From the NCBI GenBank assembly GCA_902475445.1, contig CABRZN010000037.1, positions 1-14,894 of the forward strand: a DNA stretch of 14,894 nt, read 5' to 3'. Positions 1 through 6,846 of this stretch are shown one piece after another. The notes beneath the pieces are model-generated. The model did not search any database. It was not told the DNA's origin and worked only from the letters and a program-made list of their open reading frames with translations. The DNA is from an uncultured Collinsella sp. GTDB lineage: Bacteria; Actinomycetota; Coriobacteriia; Coriobacteriales; Coriobacteriaceae. How positions within the stretch are numbered: the first letter of the stretch is position 1; each line of letters begins with the position of its first letter. A program made the position numbers and the translations under genes.

Positions 1-1623
1 GGCAAGTCCACGCTTGCCGCCTGCCTGTCGGGTGCCGTGCCCCACCACTACACCGGCACGTTCTTTGGGTCCGTCATGGTTGACGGCCACGACACCTGCG
101 AGGTCTCGCTGACCGACGTGTCGCAAATCGTCGGCAGTGTGCTGCAGGATATCGACACGCAGATGGTCGCTTCGGTCGTCGAGGACGAGATGCTCTTTGG
201 CCTCGAGAACTTTGGCGTTCCCCACGACCAGATCGAGCAGCGCGTGAGCGAAACGCTCGAGACCGTCGGCATCAGCGACCTGCGCGACCGCGAGATCGCC
301 ACCCTCTCGGGCGGACAGAAGCAAAAGGTAGCCATCGCCGCCATCCTCGCCATGCGTCCGCGCGTCTTGGTTCTCGACGAGCCCACCGCGGCACTCGACC
401 CCGCCAGCTCCACGTTGGTCTTCGAGACGCTGCGTGAGGCAAACCGCACACTTGGAATCACCATCGTCGTCGTTGAGCAAAAGGTCGCCCTGCTCTCGGA
501 GTACTGCAACCGCGTGCTCGTGCTCAACCATGGCGAAATCGCGCTGCAGGGCGAGCCACACGAGGTCTTCGCGCATACCGACGAGCTTCGTGCCATCGGC
601 GTCGACTGCCCTCGCGTCACGCGTATCTTCAATAGCCTCGAAACCGATGGTCTAGTAAGCGGTACCCCTTGCTTGGATGTCGATGAGGCCGAGTGCCTGA
701 TTTCGGGCATCGTCGACCCCGCACGCGCGGCTATCGAAGCCCAGGCGCCCGCCGGTTCCCCGCATGCACCGTCGTTGCGCCCTCATGCCAAGGACGCCGA
801 ACCCGTACTCACCTTCGACCATGTTGAGTTTGCCTATCCCAATGGCGGAGCCGCCGTACACGACCTTAGCCTGACGCTCTATCCTGGCGAGCTCGTGGGC
901 ATCGTCGGCCAAAACGGTGCCGGCAAGACCACGCTCACCAAGCTGCTCACGGGTCTGCTCAAGCCCGCCTCGGGCAGCGTGCGCGTCACGGGACTGGATA
1001 CCGCAACCGTCCCCACGAGCCGCATTGCCCGCGAGGTCGCAACCCTCTTCCAAAACCCTGACCGTCAAATCTGCAAGGACACCGTGCTCGACGAGGTCGC
1101 CTTTGGCTTGGAGCTTGGCGGCATGGACCGCGCCGAGGCTCTGCGTCGTGCCCAACTCGTCATCGACCGCTTTGGCTTGCCGGCCGACGAGGCGCCTTTC
1201 TCGCTTTCGCGCGGCCAGCGACAAATGGTGGCACTCGCCTCCGTCGTGGTCGTAGAGCCCAAAATCGTGGTGCTCGACGAGCCCACGAGCGGCCTTGATT
1301 ACCGCGAGTGCATGACCGTCATGGAAACGGTGCGTACCATGGCCGAGCGTGGCTGCGCCGTAATCATGGTCTGCCACGACATGGAAGTCGTCTCCGACTT
1401 TGCCGAGCGCATCGTAGTAATGGCCGACGGTCGCATCCTCGATCGCGGCCGCACGCACGAGCTGTTCTCGAACATCGAACTCATGCAGCATGCCTACGTT
1501 GAGCCGCCCCAGGTCATCGAACTCTCGCGCCGTCTGGCATCTTCCGTCTCGCCCGCTTTTGCGCAGGTGAGCGAGGTCACCGATGTCGTTCGAATTACCA
1601 AGGAGATGGTCCACCGTGGTTAA
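1..1623 (+). CDS. Energy-coupling factor (ECF) transporter, fused tandem ATPase subunit (5' partial)
   Basis: This protein carries two ABC ATPase domains in one chain and would power vitamin or metal-ion uptake at the inner face of the membrane with EcfT and a substrate-binding S component not seen here. The frame is open from base 1, which encodes GKST, the end of the first Walker A, so the true start lies upstream. Domain 1 has signature LSGGQ (304-318) and Walker B VLVLDEP. Domain 2 starts after a linker near residue 245 and has Walker A GQNGAGKTT (907-933), signature LSRGQ (1204-1218), Walker B VVLDEP and H-loop His (codon 1375-1377). Domain 1 has Gln (codon 478-480, VVEQK) where the H-loop His is expected. 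The stop overlaps the start of ecfT, so the two are probably co-translated. The family is clear; the substrate cannot be told. Confidence 0.93.
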   Translation, partial: GKSTLAACLSGAVPHHYTGTFFGSVMVDGHDTCEVSLTDVSQIVGSVLQDIDTQMVASVVEDEMLFGLENFGVPHDQIEQRVSETLETVGISDLRDREIATLSGGQKQKVAIAAILAMRPRVLVLDEPTAALDPASSTLVFETLREANRTLGITIVVVEQKVALLSEYCNRVLVLNHGEIALQGEPHEVFAHTDELRAIGVDCPRVTRIFNSLETDGLVSGTPCLDVDEAECLISGIVDPARAAIEAQAPAGSPHAPSLRPHAKDAEPVLTFDHVEFAYPNGGAAVHDLSLTLYPGELVGIVGQNGAGKTTLTKLLTGLLKPASGSVRVTGLDTATVPTSRIAREVATLFQNPDRQICKDTVLDEVAFGLELGGMDRAEALRRAQLVIDRFGLPADEAPFSLSRGQRQMVALASVVVVEPKIVVLDEPTSGLDYRECMTVMETVRTMAERGCAVIMVCHDMEVVSDFAERIVVMADGRILDRGRTHELFSNIELMQHAYVEPPQVIELSRRLASSVSPAFAQVSEVTDVVRITKEMVHRG

Positions 1624-2362
1624 CGTCATCGACTACATGCCGGGCGATACGCTGCTGCATCACCTGAATCCCGTCGTCAAACTGGGCCTCGCCGCCGCCA
1701 TCATCGTCGGCATCTTTTTGTCCGACACCTACGTGGCGCTGCTGGGCTTTCTGGCGCTCACGCTCGCACTGGGAGCTTACGCCGGCGTCGTCGACCGTCT
1801 GTTCTCGCTGCTCAAGTTGCTGATTCCGCTCGCGCTTATCATGCTGATGCTCCAGCTGGCCTTTATGCGCGATGGCAACGTGGTGTGGGGTTTTATCACC
1901 GACACGGGCCTCATCACAGGATCGAAGGCCTGCCTGCGCCTGCTGGGTGTGGCGTTACCACTCATCCTCATGCTCATGGTGACCAAGCTCAACGACCTTG
2001 CCAACGCCTGCGTCGAGGTGCTGCATGTGCCGTATCGCTATGCCTTCACCTTTACCACGGCGCTGCGCTTTGTACCGGTGTTTGGTCAGGAGATGAATGC
2101 CATCATGGAGGCGCAGACCGCACGCGGCGTCGAGTACGATACCAAGAACCCCATCAAGAAGCTTAAGCTCATGCTGCCACTGTGCGTGCCACTGCTCATC
2201 TCGAGCGTGGGCAAGACCGATGCCACAGCCTTGGCGGCAGAACAGCGCGGCTTCTATCTGCGCACACGCGCCAGCTCGTACAAGCGCTATCCCATCAAGG
2301 GTCTGGACATCGCCGTGCTCATCGTCAGCATCGCCCTCATCGCCGTCGGCTTCCTGTTCTAG
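1616..2362 (+). CDS. ecfT: ECF transporter transmembrane subunit EcfT
   Basis: EcfT is the membrane scaffold that couples the ATPases to the S component. The GTG start at 1616 is preferred over the ATG at 1583 because AAGGAG lies at 1600-1605, about 10 bases upstream, and it overlaps the ATPase stop by 8 bases. The product is 248 residues, normal for the family. It opens with DTLLHHLNPVVKLG, typical of EcfT, followed by several hydrophobic segments. The cytoplasmic coupling region has the first Ala-Arg-Gly motif (AQTARG) and a second, slightly altered one (AEQRGF). One transmembrane segment ends the protein. A strong hairpin follows within 30 bases, so this is the last gene of the transporter operon. 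The CbiQ family of cobalt transporters belongs to the same superfamily, so the substrate remains open. Confidence 0.92.
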   Translation: MVNVIDYMPGDTLLHHLNPVVKLGLAAAIIVGIFLSDTYVALLGFLALTLALGAYAGVVDRLFSLLKLLIPLALIMLMLQLAFMRDGNVVWGFITDTGLITGSKACLRLLGVALPLILMLMVTKLNDLANACVEVLHVPYRYAFTFTTALRFVPVFGQEMNAIMEAQTARGVEYDTKNPIKKLKLMLPLCVPLLISSVGKTDATALAAEQRGFYLRTRASSYKRYPIKGLDIAVLIVSIALIAVGFLF

Positions 2363-2391
2363 TTCACCACCGACAGCAACCACCCAACGCA

Positions 2392-2428
2392 AAAGGCCTC
2401 GGCTCGCACCAAACGAGCCGAGGCCTTT
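2392..2428 (+). terminator. Intrinsic terminator after ecfT, probably bidirectional
   Basis: A perfect 15-bp stem (2392-2406 with 2414-2428) encloses a 7-base loop. The stem begins AAAGG and ends CCTTT, so either strand has a short T run at the 3' side. It lies 30 bases past the ecfT stop and could also stop transcripts from the convergent racemase gene. Confidence 0.85.
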
Positions 2429-2448
2429 ACTGTTTCCCCAGATAATAC

Positions 2449-2480
2449 CTACCAAAAATAAACCTGTCCCTTTTTGGCAG
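2449..2480 (-). terminator. A/T-stem hairpin downstream of the racemase gene
   Basis: CTGCCAAAAA pairs with TTTTTGGTAG on the minus strand (10 pairs including one G-T, 12-base loop, arms 2471-2480 and 2449-2458). It sits 9 bases past the racemase stop, where a terminator is expected. The loop is long and the stem is largely A-T, so termination may depend mainly on the T-rich 3' arm or on the ecfT hairpin beyond it. Confidence 0.5.
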
Positions 2481-2488
2481 ATCGAGGG

Positions 2489-3235
2489 CTATTGGCGGTA
2501 GGGGGCGCCGCTGCGGATGACGGATTCGCGCACCAAGACGTCCATGGCGTCGAGGGTAATCTCGGGCATCTCGCGGTATTTCTGCAGCACCGAGAGCTCC
2601 GTGCAGGCCAGGATGACGCGGTCGCAGCCGCTACGGGCGAACTCCCACATCACGCGGTCGAACTTATCCATATCGGGCTCACGTCCGGCCTTCACATCAT
2701 CGTAGATAAGCGACATCACATCGTTCTGACGTTTCTCGCTGGGATAGACAACCTCAACACCCGCAGCCTTACATTCGCGGCCGTAGACGCCCGCGCCCAC
2801 GGTACCGTCGGTTCCCATAATGCCAATCTTGTGCACCGGCTCGGCCGGCATACTCAGGTTGGGGTCGAACTCGCACTCCCCCATCACCGCACCGGCCAGA
2901 GCATAGCGCACCGACTCACGCGGCATGTGGATAATCGGCACCTTCGTAAACGACTGGATCTGGTCATAGAAGTAGTGTGACGTGTTGCAGGGAATGGCAA
3001 TGTGTGCACAGCCCAGCGACTCGAGTGCCTGGGCGCACTCTTTCATGGTCGCCAGCAGTTTGGCATGCTCGCCGGTCTTAATGGCCAGCGTGCGGTCGGG
3101 CATGGTCGACTTGGAGAGTACCACCATGTCGATATGTTCCTGATCGCAGGCAGCAGCCGTATGACGCACCACCTGGTCGTAGTAATACGACGTGGCCTCG
3201 GCGCCCATGCCGCCGATAACTCCCAGCTTTTCCAT
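2489..3235 (-). CDS. racD: Aspartate racemase (Asp/Glu racemase family)
   Basis: This is a PLP-independent cytoplasmic racemase expected to interconvert L- and D-aspartate. The 248-residue product opens with GVIGGMGAEAT, the usual start of the aspartate racemase branch, and has the two catalytic cysteines of the family: C83 in IPCNTSH and C211 in ILACTELSVL. The ATG at 3235 was chosen because AAGGAGG lies 5 bases upstream; an upstream in-frame extension to 3319 lacks such a site and family similarity. It follows the ATP-grasp ligase gene on the same strand after 84 bases. In Enterococcus faecium and Lactococcus lactis an aspartate racemase accompanies the D-aspartate ligase that builds the peptidoglycan cross-bridge, and the same role is inferred here. 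Glutamate specificity is less likely given the neighbour. Confidence 0.88.
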   Translation of the reverse strand: MEKLGVIGGMGAEATSYYYDQVVRHTAAACDQEHIDMVVLSKSTMPDRTLAIKTGEHAKLLATMKECAQALESLGCAHIAIPCNTSHYFYDQIQSFTKVPIIHMPRESVRYALAGAVMGECEFDPNLSMPAEPVHKIGIMGTDGTVGAGVYGRECKAAGVEVVYPSEKRQNDVMSLIYDDVKAGREPDMDKFDRVMWEFARSGCDRVILACTELSVLQKYREMPEITLDAMDVLVRESVIRSGAPYRQ

Positions 3236-3271
3236 CGCCGCCTCCTTGGTGACGCTTGCGCAATTGCGCGT

Positions 3272-3310
3272 ATCATACCCGCGCCCGCCCGATGTAAACC
3301 GGACGGGCGC
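3272..3310 (-). promoter_or_regulatory. Hairpin and possible internal promoter between ligase and racemase genes
   Basis: Bases 3281-3291 and 3300-3310 form an 11-position stem with one mismatch and an 8-base loop. Just past it on the minus strand is TATGAT (3277-3272), a good -10 box, with TTTACA (3298-3293) 15 bases upstream, a short spacing. It may give the racemase its own transcript or partly attenuate read-through. No T run follows the stem, so a classical terminator is unlikely. Confidence 0.35.
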
Positions 3311-3319
3311 CGCACTCAT

Positions 3320-4576
3320 CTACTTGTAATACGTCTTGAACAGCTTAAAGTGGCGCAGCTTGGTGTGCCACATGCGCAGCCAGCGGTTAAAGACAAAGTC
3401 GCCCTTCATAAACGAAGGGTCGGCGCCCTTGCCTTCCTTGTCCAGGCGATGCACCTTAGCACGCAGCTCGGGATCCTTGACGTACTTGTCGACGACGCCC
3501 ATGGGGACGACCATCCACAGCGCCTCGTCCTGCGCCGTCACAAACTCCGGCTCAAACGGGCGGTTGAACACATACTCGTCCACCACATACTTGGCAACGT
3601 TAAAGCCACTGTTAGTAACATAGTAGTTGCTGCGGCCCTGGCGCGTGTTGAAATCGAAGAACTTAAACGAGCCGTCGCGCTCGTCGTACTTAACGTCAAA
3701 GTTGGAATAGCCCACAAAGTGAAGGTCCTCGAGTAGCTTGCGCACGCCGCCCATGAGCTCGTCATTGGGCTCGGTGATGATACAGGCGTGGTTGCCGACG
3801 CCGTGAGGCTGATGCTCCTCGAGCAGCACATGGCCCAGGCACATCATGCGTACCTTGCCGTTGCGGTCGGAATAACTGGTGAGCACGCGCATGTACTCGT
3901 CGTTGCCGGGCACGCGATCCTGCAAGATCAGGTCGTCGGTGTAGCCGCTGGCATACGAATCGCGAATGACCTGTTCCAGCTCGGCGCGGTCGGCAATCTC
4001 ATAGGCCTTCTTCTGGCCCTCGAACTCGTGCTGCCACCACATGATGCCGTCAGAAGGCTTCAGAATCATCGGGTAGGGAAAATCGATCTGGTCGAGCACT
4101 TCGGCAGGTGCCTCGCCTTGGGCGTTCAGCATCGCCATGGTGAAGGTAAAGGTATGCGGATAGGGCACGCCATGCTTCTCGCACAGCTCGTAGAAGATCT
4201 CCTTCTTCTGGCACTGCTCGAGCATGCTGTAGGGCGCGTAGGGAGCGACGATGTTATCCGCCAGCTCATGAGCATCCTTGGCCTGAGCCACGAGAGCGAC
4301 ATAGTTGTCGCCACAGCCCACAAGGACAATCGTCTTGTCGGCATGCGCTTGGGCAATGCCGTTGACGGTTTTGAGCATCACGGGCATGGTGTCGATATCC
4401 ACGTTGGGCGTGTAGTCGATAATCTGGCTGCGGTACGCGGGACCCGTCTGATACTTGCCAAAGACCAGACTCTTGACCTGGTACTCCTCGTAGAAGGCGC
4501 GCGCCACCGAATAGGCGTTGATGTCGCCACCGAGCAGCACGGGAATGAACTCGCGCTCTGTAAATTGCAATGCCAT
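3320..4576 (-). CDS. ATP-grasp ligase, probable D-aspartate ligase for peptidoglycan precursors
   Basis: The 418-residue product is an ATP-grasp carboxylate-amine ligase: a Rossmann-like N-terminal part (VLLGGDINAYSVAR), then ATP-grasp motifs including the ATP-binding Lys in ILKPSDG (K173), QDRVPGNDEYMR, YSNFDVKYDE and the metal-binding FFDFNTRQGRSNYY (308-319). The length and C-terminal Asp-Phe-Asn-Arg region fit the family of the D-aspartate ligase Aslfm. Such enzymes use ATP to activate D-Asp and attach it to the side chain of residue 3 of the stem peptide on cytoplasmic precursors. The ATG at 4576 has AGGAAG about 7 bases upstream. The adjoining racemase supplies the D-Asp, which is the main argument for the specific role; sequence alone supports only a general ATP-grasp ligase. 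Confidence 0.78.
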   Translation of the reverse strand: MALQFTEREFIPVLLGGDINAYSVARAFYEEYQVKSLVFGKYQTGPAYRSQIIDYTPNVDIDTMPVMLKTVNGIAQAHADKTIVLVGCGDNYVALVAQAKDAHELADNIVAPYAPYSMLEQCQKKEIFYELCEKHGVPYPHTFTFTMAMLNAQGEAPAEVLDQIDFPYPMILKPSDGIMWWQHEFEGQKKAYEIADRAELEQVIRDSYASGYTDDLILQDRVPGNDEYMRVLTSYSDRNGKVRMMCLGHVLLEEHQPHGVGNHACIITEPNDELMGGVRKLLEDLHFVGYSNFDVKYDERDGSFKFFDFNTRQGRSNYYVTNSGFNVAKYVVDEYVFNRPFEPEFVTAQDEALWMVVPMGVVDKYVKDPELRAKVHRLDKEGKGADPSFMKGDFVFNRWLRMWHTKLRHFKLFKTYYK

Positions 4577-4632
4577 GGAAACTTCCTATCATGAACTGCC
4601 CACACAACGGGCGGTCTTTGCGCAACTGATTT

Positions 4633-4662
4633 ATTCTAGCGTGCCAAGCCGCCGGCGCCCAA
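4633..4662 (-). promoter_or_regulatory. Candidate promoter of the ATP-grasp ligase-racemase unit
   Basis: On the minus strand TTGGGC (4662-4657) and TAGAAT (4638-4633) are separated by 18 bases. The expected start of transcription near 4627 gives a leader of about 50 bases before the ATG at 4576. Confidence 0.45.
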
Positions 4663-4697
4663 AGCTCCACCGTATCTATGGCAATCAACGTAATCGT

Positions 4698-4720
4698 CCA
4701 GCACGAAGGCCAGCACGAAG
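4698..4720. repeat. Short tandem direct repeat
   Basis: The 11-base unit CCAGCACGAAG occurs at 4698-4708 and again at 4710-4720. It lies between the divergent ligase and MOSC genes, just upstream of the structured MOSC leader. Two copies on a 12-base period could be a regulator site or chance slippage. Confidence 0.4.
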
Positions 4721-4730
4721 ACGGCGCTCA

Positions 4731-4789
4731 CCGTTGTATGACAACGGGCAATGAACCTACCATTGTTGTAGGATTCAACATGTTGCCCG
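4731..4789 (+). promoter_or_regulatory. Structured 5' leader or operator region of the MOSC gene
   Basis: Two structures overlap. The first is a perfect inverted repeat, CCGTTGT-ATG-ACAACGG (4731-4747). The second is a 16-pair hairpin: 4745-4760 pairs with 4768-4772, 4774-4777 and 4783-4789, with a single-base bulge at 4773, a five-base bulge at 4778-4782 and a 7-base loop. They share 4745-4747, so in RNA they cannot both form fully. The hairpin ends 19 bases before the GTG start. No T run follows, so control of translation or protein binding is more likely than termination. No known riboswitch class is recognised. Confidence 0.55.
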
Positions 4790-4808
4790 CCCCGTCGAAA
4801 GGTGCACC

Positions 4809-5441
4809 GTGCCCCAGGCTCATCCGATCAACAACCCCATCATTGACGCCGCCAAGCGCGAACTTGCGGATCGTGCCCAGACGGCAGCTCCCCTACGCAC
4901 CGCAAACGATGCTTACAACGGGCCTGCCCGTATCGTCTCAATCAACACGTCGGAGCACAAAGGCACTCGCAAGTCGCCCGTCGCCGATGGACGCGACACC
5001 GTCATCGAGCAATTTGGCCTCGCTACCGATGCGCACGCCGGACATTGGCACCGCCAGGTCTCTTTTTTAGCCGCGGAGTCCATCCAGACGGCGCAGGCAC
5101 GCGGGCTCGACGTACACGAGGGTGACTTTGGAGAGAACTTCACAACCCGGGGCATCAACCTACTCTCGCTCCCCTTGGGCACGCAGCTCAAGCTTGGCAG
5201 CGAGGTGCTTGTCGAAATCAGCCAAATCGGCAAGGTCTGCCACACACGCTGTGCCATCTACTATCTCGCCGGCGACTGCATCTTTCCCCACGAGGGCATT
5301 TTCGGCGTGGTGCTACAAGGCGGAGAGGTCCATACCGGCGACGACATCCAGGTGGTCAAGCTCGGCGACGGCACCTGCTCCTTCACTCCCGCCGACGCAC
5401 TCGAAGAGGTGGAGCAGGCTCGTCGCGAAGGAACCCTGTAG
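4809..5441 (+). CDS. MOSC domain-containing protein
   Basis: MOSC domains, named from the C-terminus of molybdenum cofactor sulfurase, bind molybdopterin-type cofactor or carry sulfur in stand-alone bacterial forms. The 210-residue product has the domain from about residue 40: RIVSINTSEHKGTRK, DAHAGHWHRQVSFLA, EGDFGENFTTRGINL and IGKVCHTRCAIY. C144 and C148 are candidates for the conserved sulfur-carrying cysteine. Residues 1-35 match nothing I recognise. The start is GTG at 4809 with a weak AAAGG 6-8 bases upstream; no upstream ATG exists in frame. No molybdenum cofactor gene adjoins it in this window, so its partner enzyme is unknown. The short, structured upstream region hints at regulated expression. 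Confidence 0.85.
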   Translation: MPQAHPINNPIIDAAKRELADRAQTAAPLRTANDAYNGPARIVSINTSEHKGTRKSPVADGRDTVIEQFGLATDAHAGHWHRQVSFLAAESIQTAQARGLDVHEGDFGENFTTRGINLLSLPLGTQLKLGSEVLVEISQIGKVCHTRCAIYYLAGDCIFPHEGIFGVVLQGGEVHTGDDIQVVKLGDGTCSFTPADALEEVEQARREGTL

Positions 5442-5511
5442 TTGCAAAATCCCACGTTGAAGTAGCTTTTACAGCCAAGAATCCCGTTGCAATAGGGTGC
5501 CGTAACGTTAA

Positions 5512-5614
5512 AGTTGAACTCTATGGTTTCTCAACAATTCATCATAACTGCAGGTCAAAGCCAAAGTCTCAAGTTCAACTTGACCCTTTGGAACCTTTAA
5601 GGTTCAAGTTGAGG
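5512..5614. repeat. Cluster of AAGTTNAACTT-type palindromes upstream of the secreted wall protein
   Basis: Two perfect 15-bp palindromes with a single central base lie close together: TCAAGTTCAACTTGA (5569-5583) and GAACCTTTAAGGTTC (5591-5605). Their centres are 22 bases apart, about two helical turns. A related 9-bp palindrome, AGTTGAACT, is at 5512-5520, and a half-site TCAAGTTGA at 5604-5612 can pair with 5575-5583. The first palindrome resembles the SoxR box of the MerR family apart from one extra central base. They cover the expected -35 region of the next gene and are likely operators. Confidence 0.6.
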
Positions 5615-5627
5615 TCGAAAGCAGTAG

Positions 5628-5633
5628 TAGAAT
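5628..5633 (+). promoter_or_regulatory. Candidate -10 box for the coiled-coil wall protein gene
   Basis: TAGAAT at 5628-5633 would start transcription near 5640, 36 bases before the ATG at 5676. No good -35 hexamer is at 17 bases; TTCAAG at 5603-5608 is 19 bases away and lies at the edge of the palindrome cluster, an arrangement that would need an activator. Confidence 0.4.
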
Positions 5634-5675
5634 ACCGTTCGAACCATAACCTACGATTGATTGCAGAGGGACTGG

Positions 5676-6809
5676 ATGCAGCATTCGAATCATCGCACCG
5701 CAGCGCTCATTGCGTCGAAGCCGGCTCGTATCATCACGAGCGCCGCGCTCGCCGTTGCGCTGACGGCCACGCCGATGCTCTCCCCCGTTGCGGCGTATGC
5801 CGCCTCGCAGGCAACGCAGGACCAGCTTTCCGCAGCCCAGCAGAAGATCGAAGCCGCCACGAGCGCCTACAACGACGCCCGCACCAAACTCGATGACCTG
5901 CAAAAGCAGATTGACTCCAATGAGGCAAGCATCGAGGAAATCGAGGCTAAGCTTCCCGAGCAGCAGGCCAAGGCAAGCTCCGCCATGCGCGATCTGTACA
6001 AGTATCAGAAGGGCACCAATCCCATCGTGAGCTTCCTGGTCAACGCGCAGAGCCTGGGTGAGTTCATCACGACCTGCAAATACACCAACCAGATCACGAG
6101 CTCGAGCGTCGACGAGATCGAAGAGCTCAATAACATGCAAACCGAACTCGAGCAGAACAAAGCCGAGCTCCAGCAAGCCAAGTCTCAGCTTGAGGCAGAG
6201 CAGAAAAACGCCGAGGATGCGCTGGCGCAGGCCCAGCAGCTCCGCAGCGAGGCACAGGCAAAAGCCGAGCAGGAAAATGCCGCCGAGCTTGCCAAGCTTG
6301 AGGCCGATAAGGCCGCTGCCGCCGAGAAGCTATCGGGCGAGGGCGTAAGCGGCAGCAATTCCAGCAGCCAGGCCACCAACACCAACACCACCATCGACAC
6401 CACGGTGAACAACGCCAATACCGGTAGCTCCGATTACGATTCGTTCATTAATGAGTGGACGAGCCGCATCGACAATTATCTCGCCGGCTCCCCCATGGCA
6501 GGCCAGGGCTATAACTTTGCCGTCGCCGCTTGGAATACCGGTGTCGACCCCCGTTGGTCCCCCGCCATCGCCTGCATCGAGAGCACCAAGGGTGCTTATT
6601 GCGCCAATTCTTACAACGCCTGGGGCTGGAGTGCACGTGGCGGCGGCTGGCGCAGCTTTGGCAGCTGGAGCGAGGGCATCTCCGCTCACGTTGCCTATCT
6701 GGGTGCCAACTACGGCTCCACCCTTACCCCGGCAGCGGCCAAAAAGTACTGCCCGCCCACGTGGCAGGACTGGTACAACAAAGTCGCCGCTCAGATGAAC
6801 CGCATCTAA
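5676..6809 (+). CDS. Secreted coiled-coil protein with lysozyme-like C-terminal domain
   Basis: The product (377 residues) is exported and probably acts on peptidoglycan. A signal peptide with hydrophobic core SAALAVALTATPML ends at an AYA-A site near residue 42. Residues 45-220 form a long Ala/Glu/Gln-rich coiled coil containing the MRDLYKYQKG...LGEF pattern of CwlO/PcsB-type hydrolases. A Ser/Thr/Asn linker (224-252) leads to a C-terminal domain (253-377) with IACIESTKGAYCANSYNAWG and GGWRSFGSWSEGI, like lysozyme-like glucosaminidases or transglycosylases; E302 is the candidate catalytic acid. No NlpC/P60 or CHAP domain is present, unlike classical CwlO or PcsB. The ATG at 5676 has GAGGG five bases upstream; an upstream TTG at 5661 is less likely. 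The C-terminal enzymatic role is inferred. Confidence 0.8.
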   Translation: MQHSNHRTAALIASKPARIITSAALAVALTATPMLSPVAAYAASQATQDQLSAAQQKIEAATSAYNDARTKLDDLQKQIDSNEASIEEIEAKLPEQQAKASSAMRDLYKYQKGTNPIVSFLVNAQSLGEFITTCKYTNQITSSSVDEIEELNNMQTELEQNKAELQQAKSQLEAEQKNAEDALAQAQQLRSEAQAKAEQENAAELAKLEADKAAAAEKLSGEGVSGSNSSSQATNTNTTIDTTVNNANTGSSDYDSFINEWTSRIDNYLAGSPMAGQGYNFAVAAWNTGVDPRWSPAIACIESTKGAYCANSYNAWGWSARGGGWRSFGSWSEGISAHVAYLGANYGSTLTPAAAKKYCPPTWQDWYNKVAAQMNRI

Positions 6810-6819
6810 GTGCAACTGC

Positions 6820-6842
6820 AAAGGGCCCCAATGGGGCCCTTT
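6820..6842 (+). terminator. Intrinsic terminator between convergent genes
   Basis: AAAGGGCCCC (6820-6829) pairs perfectly with GGGGCCCTTT (6833-6842) around a 3-base loop, and CTTTT follows. It lies 10 bases past the wall protein stop. The converging kinase gene ends at 6847, so it can serve both strands. Confidence 0.88.
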
Positions 6843-6846
6843 TCTT

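Noticed and set aside
652..1629. 325-residue minus-strand open frame opposite the ECF ATPase
   Set aside because: It is antisense to a gene with clear ABC motifs in another frame, shows no recognisable domain, and is expected from GC-rich codon use.
3788..4594. 268-residue plus-strand frame opposite the ATP-grasp gene, and similar frames at 2474-2980 and 3002-3736
   Set aside because: They are antisense to the ATP-grasp ligase and racemase, whose catalytic motifs are unambiguous.
4731..4808. Known molybdenum cofactor riboswitch upstream of the MOSC gene
   Set aside because: The region is short and I could not match its conserved elements, so only an unclassified structured leader is reported.
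5442..5511. Terminator after the MOSC gene
   Set aside because: Only a weak 3-bp CCC/GGG pairing near 5493 was found, with no T run.
5603..5633. True MerR-type promoter with 19-base spacer
   Set aside because: TTCAAG and TAGAAT are 19 bases apart, but the palindromes are not centred in the spacer as in classical MerR promoters.
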